Positions 6,178-7,955 of a DNA stretch of 7,955 nucleotides are shown here, piece after piece. This stretch comes from JBHIBA01 sp046758845 (lineage in GTDB: Bacteria > UBA8248 > JACPRG01 > G963555815): positions 1 to 7,955 of the forward strand of contig JBHIBA010000218.1 in the NCBI GenBank assembly GCA_046758845.1, written 5' to 3'. A program made the position numbers and the translations under genes. The notes below the pieces were generated by a model that was not told where the DNA came from, did not search any database, and saw nothing but the letters and a program-made list of their open reading frames with translations. Within the stretch, counting starts at the first letter, position 1. Every line of letters starts with the position of its first letter.

Positions 6178-6207
6178 CGCGTACAGGCGCGGGCGAATTT
6201 GTACGCG
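6178..6207. promoter_or_regulatory. 8-bp inverted repeat upstream of the permease gene
   Basis: CGCGTACA (6178-6185) and TGTACGCG (6200-6207) are perfect inverted arms separated by 14 bases. Their centres are 22 bases apart, about two helical turns, as in operators of dimeric regulators. It lies 45 bases before the permease ATG. It could equally form an RNA hairpin. No promoter boxes are evident around it. Confidence 0.4.
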
Positions 6208-6252
6208 CGATTCGGCGTCGGCTCCCCGAACGCACGGACTTTGGGTTTTCAG

Positions 6253-7032
6253 ATGAAGATCCGCAGTGCCACCGAAAAATATATCGGACCGACGCTGGCG
6301 CTTCTTGGCATCTTCGTGCTCTGGGAGCTGGCCGTTCGAATCTTCGCGGTCCCGGTCTGGCTTCTTCCGGCGCCGTCACGCATCTACACAGAGCTGGGCG
6401 AGTGGTGGTTGATCCTGCCCAAGCACATCTGGGTGACGTTTTACGAGACGGCCCTGGGCTTCCTGGCGGCCATCGTCCTGGGGGTCCTCTTGGCCGTCGT
6501 CATCATCTCCTCGCCGTTTCTTCGGAACACGCTCTATCCCCTGCTGGTCGTGACTCAATCGGTCCCCAAGGTGGCCATCGCGCCTATCTTGCTCGTGTGG
6601 CTCGGCGTCAACGTCTGGCCCATCATCACCGTTGCCTTCCTGGTGGCGTTTTTCCCCATGGTCGTGAACATGGCCACGGGCCTGAGCCTCATTCCTGCGG
6701 AAATGCTGGAGCTCTCACGCATCCTGCGCGCGAGCTGGTGGCAGGTCTTGATCAAGGTCCGCTTCCCCATGGCCCTGCCGCATTTCTTCGCCGGGGTGAA
6801 GATTGCCATCGCCTTCTCGGTCATCGGGGCGGTCATCGGAGAGTTCGTGGGCTCCGACGCCGGCCTCGGATTCCTGATCCTCACTTCCAGCGCCCGAATG
6901 AACACCTCCCTGGGATTCGGGGCCATTGTGATTCTTTCCGCTCTGGGTGTGGGCCTGTTCGCCGTCACGGCCGGTGTGGAGCGCCTTCTTTCCCCTTGGT
7001 ATCTGGAAGAAGAGGCGGGACCCCAACCCTGA
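6253..7032 (+). CDS. ABC importer permease, SsuC/TauC/ThiX type
   Basis: This 259-residue inner-membrane protein of the binding-protein-dependent transport family forms the channel of the importer, probably as a homodimer. About six hydrophobic segments are visible, near residues 13-33, 63-87, 94-116, 122-141, 176-199 and 221-242. Between the fourth and fifth lies the EAA-type coupling loop (about 150-176, ending FPMALP) that docks on the ATPase. GEFVGSDAGLGFLI is typical of the SsuC/TauC group. I chose ATG 6253: it gives the usual N-terminus and length, though its ribosome binding site is weak. An in-frame TTG at 6199 would add 18 untypical residues and begins inside the second arm of the inverted repeat. 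It follows the binding-protein gene by 142 bases and precedes the ATPase gene by 25. Confidence 0.9.
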   Translation: MKIRSATEKYIGPTLALLGIFVLWELAVRIFAVPVWLLPAPSRIYTELGEWWLILPKHIWVTFYETALGFLAAIVLGVLLAVVIISSPFLRNTLYPLLVVTQSVPKVAIAPILLVWLGVNVWPIITVAFLVAFFPMVVNMATGLSLIPAEMLELSRILRASWWQVLIKVRFPMALPHFFAGVKIAIAFSVIGAVIGEFVGSDAGLGFLILTSSARMNTSLGFGAIVILSALGVGLFAVTAGVERLLSPWYLEEEAGPQP

Positions 7033-7057
7033 ACCGCATCCCGCTGGGGGCAGTCCC

Positions 7058-7840
7058 GTGATTGTGATCCGAAACGTGGGCAAGACCTTCCAGGTGAAGG
7101 ACGGAGATCCGGTCGTGGCCCTTCAGGATATCGACCTGGACGTGGGGGATAAGGAGTTCGTCACCATCGTCGGACCCAGTGGCTGCGGGAAAAGCACCCT
7201 GCTGAAACTGGTGGTGGGCCTTTTGCCCCTAACGGCCGGGGAGATCTTCATTGGGGAGGAAAAAGTCGCCGGCCCCTATCGCGACGTGGGGATGGTGTTC
7301 CAGCAGCCCGTTCTGATGCCGTGGCGGACGGTGATCGAGAACATCCTGTACCCTGTGGAGATCCTCAGGCTCAACGACAAGGATTACCGGAAGGTGGCGC
7401 ACGACCTCATCGAGCTCACCGGCCTGAAGGGGTTCGAGCGACACAAGCCCAGGCAGCTCTCGGGGGGAATGCAGCAGCGCGTTTCCATCTGCCGGGCGCT
7501 CATCTACGACCCCTTGCTTCTCCTGATGGACGAGCCTTTCGGCGCGCTGGACGCCATGACCCGAGAGGAAATGGGGTTCGAGCTGCTCCGCATCTGGCGC
7601 GAGCGGAAAAAAACCATCCTCTTCGTGACCCACAGCATCCCCGAGGCCGTCCTGCTGGCGGACCGGGTCATCGTGTTCACGCCGCGTCCGGGACGCATCG
7701 CCAAGGTCATCCCGGTTAGGCTCCCTCGCCCGCGCGACGCGGAGATGGAATTCTCCCCGGAGTTCCGGGAACACGTGAGGGAGATCAAAGACCTGATCTT
7801 TTCCGGGCGGGCGCTCTCGGCGACGCCTCATAGGGCCTGA
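7058..7840 (+). CDS. ABC importer ATP-binding protein, SsuB/TauB type
   Basis: This 260-residue cytoplasmic ATPase powers the importer. All nucleotide-binding motifs are intact: Walker A GPSGCGKS (39-46), a Q-loop in MVFQQPVLMPWRTV, signature LSGGMQQR (134-141), Walker B LLLMDE with D158 and E159, D-loop GALD, and switch H192 in VTHS. FQQPVLMPWRTV and DEPFGALDAMTR are characteristic of the nitrate/sulfonate/taurine subfamily. I chose GTG 7058, which has GGGGG at 7046-7050 at normal spacing and gives the usual N-terminus IVIRNVGKTF. An upstream in-frame GTG (6947) would overlap the permease gene by 86 bases and add untypical sequence. There is no sign of a separate regulatory domain. It is the last gene of the importer operon. 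Confidence 0.92.
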   Translation: MIVIRNVGKTFQVKDGDPVVALQDIDLDVGDKEFVTIVGPSGCGKSTLLKLVVGLLPLTAGEIFIGEEKVAGPYRDVGMVFQQPVLMPWRTVIENILYPVEILRLNDKDYRKVAHDLIELTGLKGFERHKPRQLSGGMQQRVSICRALIYDPLLLLMDEPFGALDAMTREEMGFELLRIWRERKKTILFVTHSIPEAVLLADRVIVFTPRPGRIAKVIPVRLPRPRDAEMEFSPEFREHVREIKDLIFSGRALSATPHRA

Positions 7841-7863
7841 ATCGGCTGACGCAGGCTGTCCGA

Positions 7864-7882
7864 GAGTCGCAGACTCGCTTTT
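7864..7882 (+). terminator. Weak hairpin/T-run after the ATPase gene
   Basis: GAGTC (7864-7868) and GACTC (7872-7876) form a 5-bp stem with a GCA loop, followed by GC and TTTT (7879-7882). It begins 24 bases after the ATPase stop. The stem and T-run are short, so termination would be modest. Confidence 0.35.
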
Positions 7883-7889
7883 GGTTTCT

Positions 7890-7923
7890 GCGGGGGACGA
7901 TTTTTGGGCACTTGCGTGCCGGC
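7890..7923 (-). repeat. Right-end segment of the dispersed repeat, inverted
   Basis: This stretch matches the reverse complement of 4899-4932 with a few differences. Both have a G-run, a CGCTTTTT-like block, then GGCAC-loop-GTGCC and GGC. The stem is the same in both copies, while the four-base loop changes (TAGC read on this strand in copy 2, TTGC here). It lies directly before the next repeat start at 7932. Confidence 0.65.
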
Positions 7924-7929
7924 TTTTTT
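7907..7929 (+). terminator. Candidate intrinsic terminator of the importer operon
   Basis: GGCAC (7907-7911) pairs with GTGCC (7916-7920) around TTGC. A run of six T (7924-7929) follows three bases later. This is the best intrinsic terminator shape in the window, and it is built from the repeat's own right-end hairpin. The short stem keeps confidence moderate. Confidence 0.5.
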
Positions 7930-7931
7930 GT

Positions 7932-7955
7932 GGGGGGCGCTTTTTGAAAGGCGCC
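7932..7955 (+). repeat. Dispersed intergenic repeat, copy 3 (cut by right edge)
   Basis: GGGGGGCGCTTTTTGAAAG matches the left end of copy 2 (4739-4756) almost exactly and continues GCGCC to the window edge. GGCGC-TTT and AAA-GGCGCC can pair again, with one bulged base, so the apical hairpin is kept. The rest lies outside the window. Confidence 0.75.

Noticed and set aside
6141..7061. + strand open frame in another frame over the permease gene
   Set aside because: The overlapping frame from 6253 encodes a clear six-helix permease; this one is a Gly/Arg/His-rich shadow.
1..7955. CRISPR array, tRNA or rRNA gene
   Set aside because: I saw no regularly spaced direct repeats, no tRNA cloverleaf pattern and no rRNA-like sequence.

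Overview
The window is a GC-rich stretch of bacterial chromosome. All seven protein genes lie on the + strand, each with a purine-rich ribosome binding site and most with short gaps, in two neighbouring blocks. The lineage cannot be fixed from this sequence. The GC content, the mixed ATG/GTG starts and the G/C-run intergenic repeats would fit an uncultured deltaproteobacterium-like or similar soil/sediment bacterium, but that is a weak inference.

Block 1 (about 206-4718) is a compact catabolic operon of four enzymes. In order they are a class III (fold type I) PLP aminotransferase of the beta-amino-acid type, a carbon-nitrogen hydrolase of the beta-ureidopropionase / N-carbamoylputrescine amidase type, a dihydropyrimidinase/hydantoinase-like amidohydrolase, and a short-chain dehydrogenase/reductase (SDR) that overlaps the amidohydrolase stop by ATGA. 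Read as chemistry, this is ring opening of a cyclic ureide, removal of the carbamoyl group, transamination of the resulting amino acid, and possibly reduction of the oxo product. It resembles the lower part of reductive pyrimidine or hydantoin breakdown. No dihydropyrimidine dehydrogenase is in the window.

Two of the four enzymes carry changes at normally invariant active-site positions. The amidohydrolase has His-Val-Gln where the metal-binding His-x-His should be, and Pro at a substrate-contact Asn position. The SDR has Leu where the catalytic Tyr should be. The operon is therefore probably not a plain copy of the textbook pathway: it may act on another ureide, or some members may have lost or changed catalysis.

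Block 2 (about 5100-7840) is a complete ABC importer of the nitrate/sulfonate/taurine/thiamine-precursor class: a secreted NMT1/THI5-like binding protein, a six-helix permease and an ATPase. It probably brings in the substrate of block 1, although only position links the two blocks.

The spaces between blocks hold a dispersed repeat with a conserved hairpin. It occurs at 1-78 (inverted), at 4736-4933 (a complete, roughly 200-base element with terminal inverted repeats) and from 7890 to the right edge (rearranged and cut by the window). The copies bracket both blocks. Other noncoding signals are a TATAAT box inside a palindrome before the binding-protein gene, two inverted repeats before the aminotransferase gene, a perfect 10-bp hairpin and an 8-bp inverted repeat between binding protein and permease, and candidate terminators after the ATPase gene.
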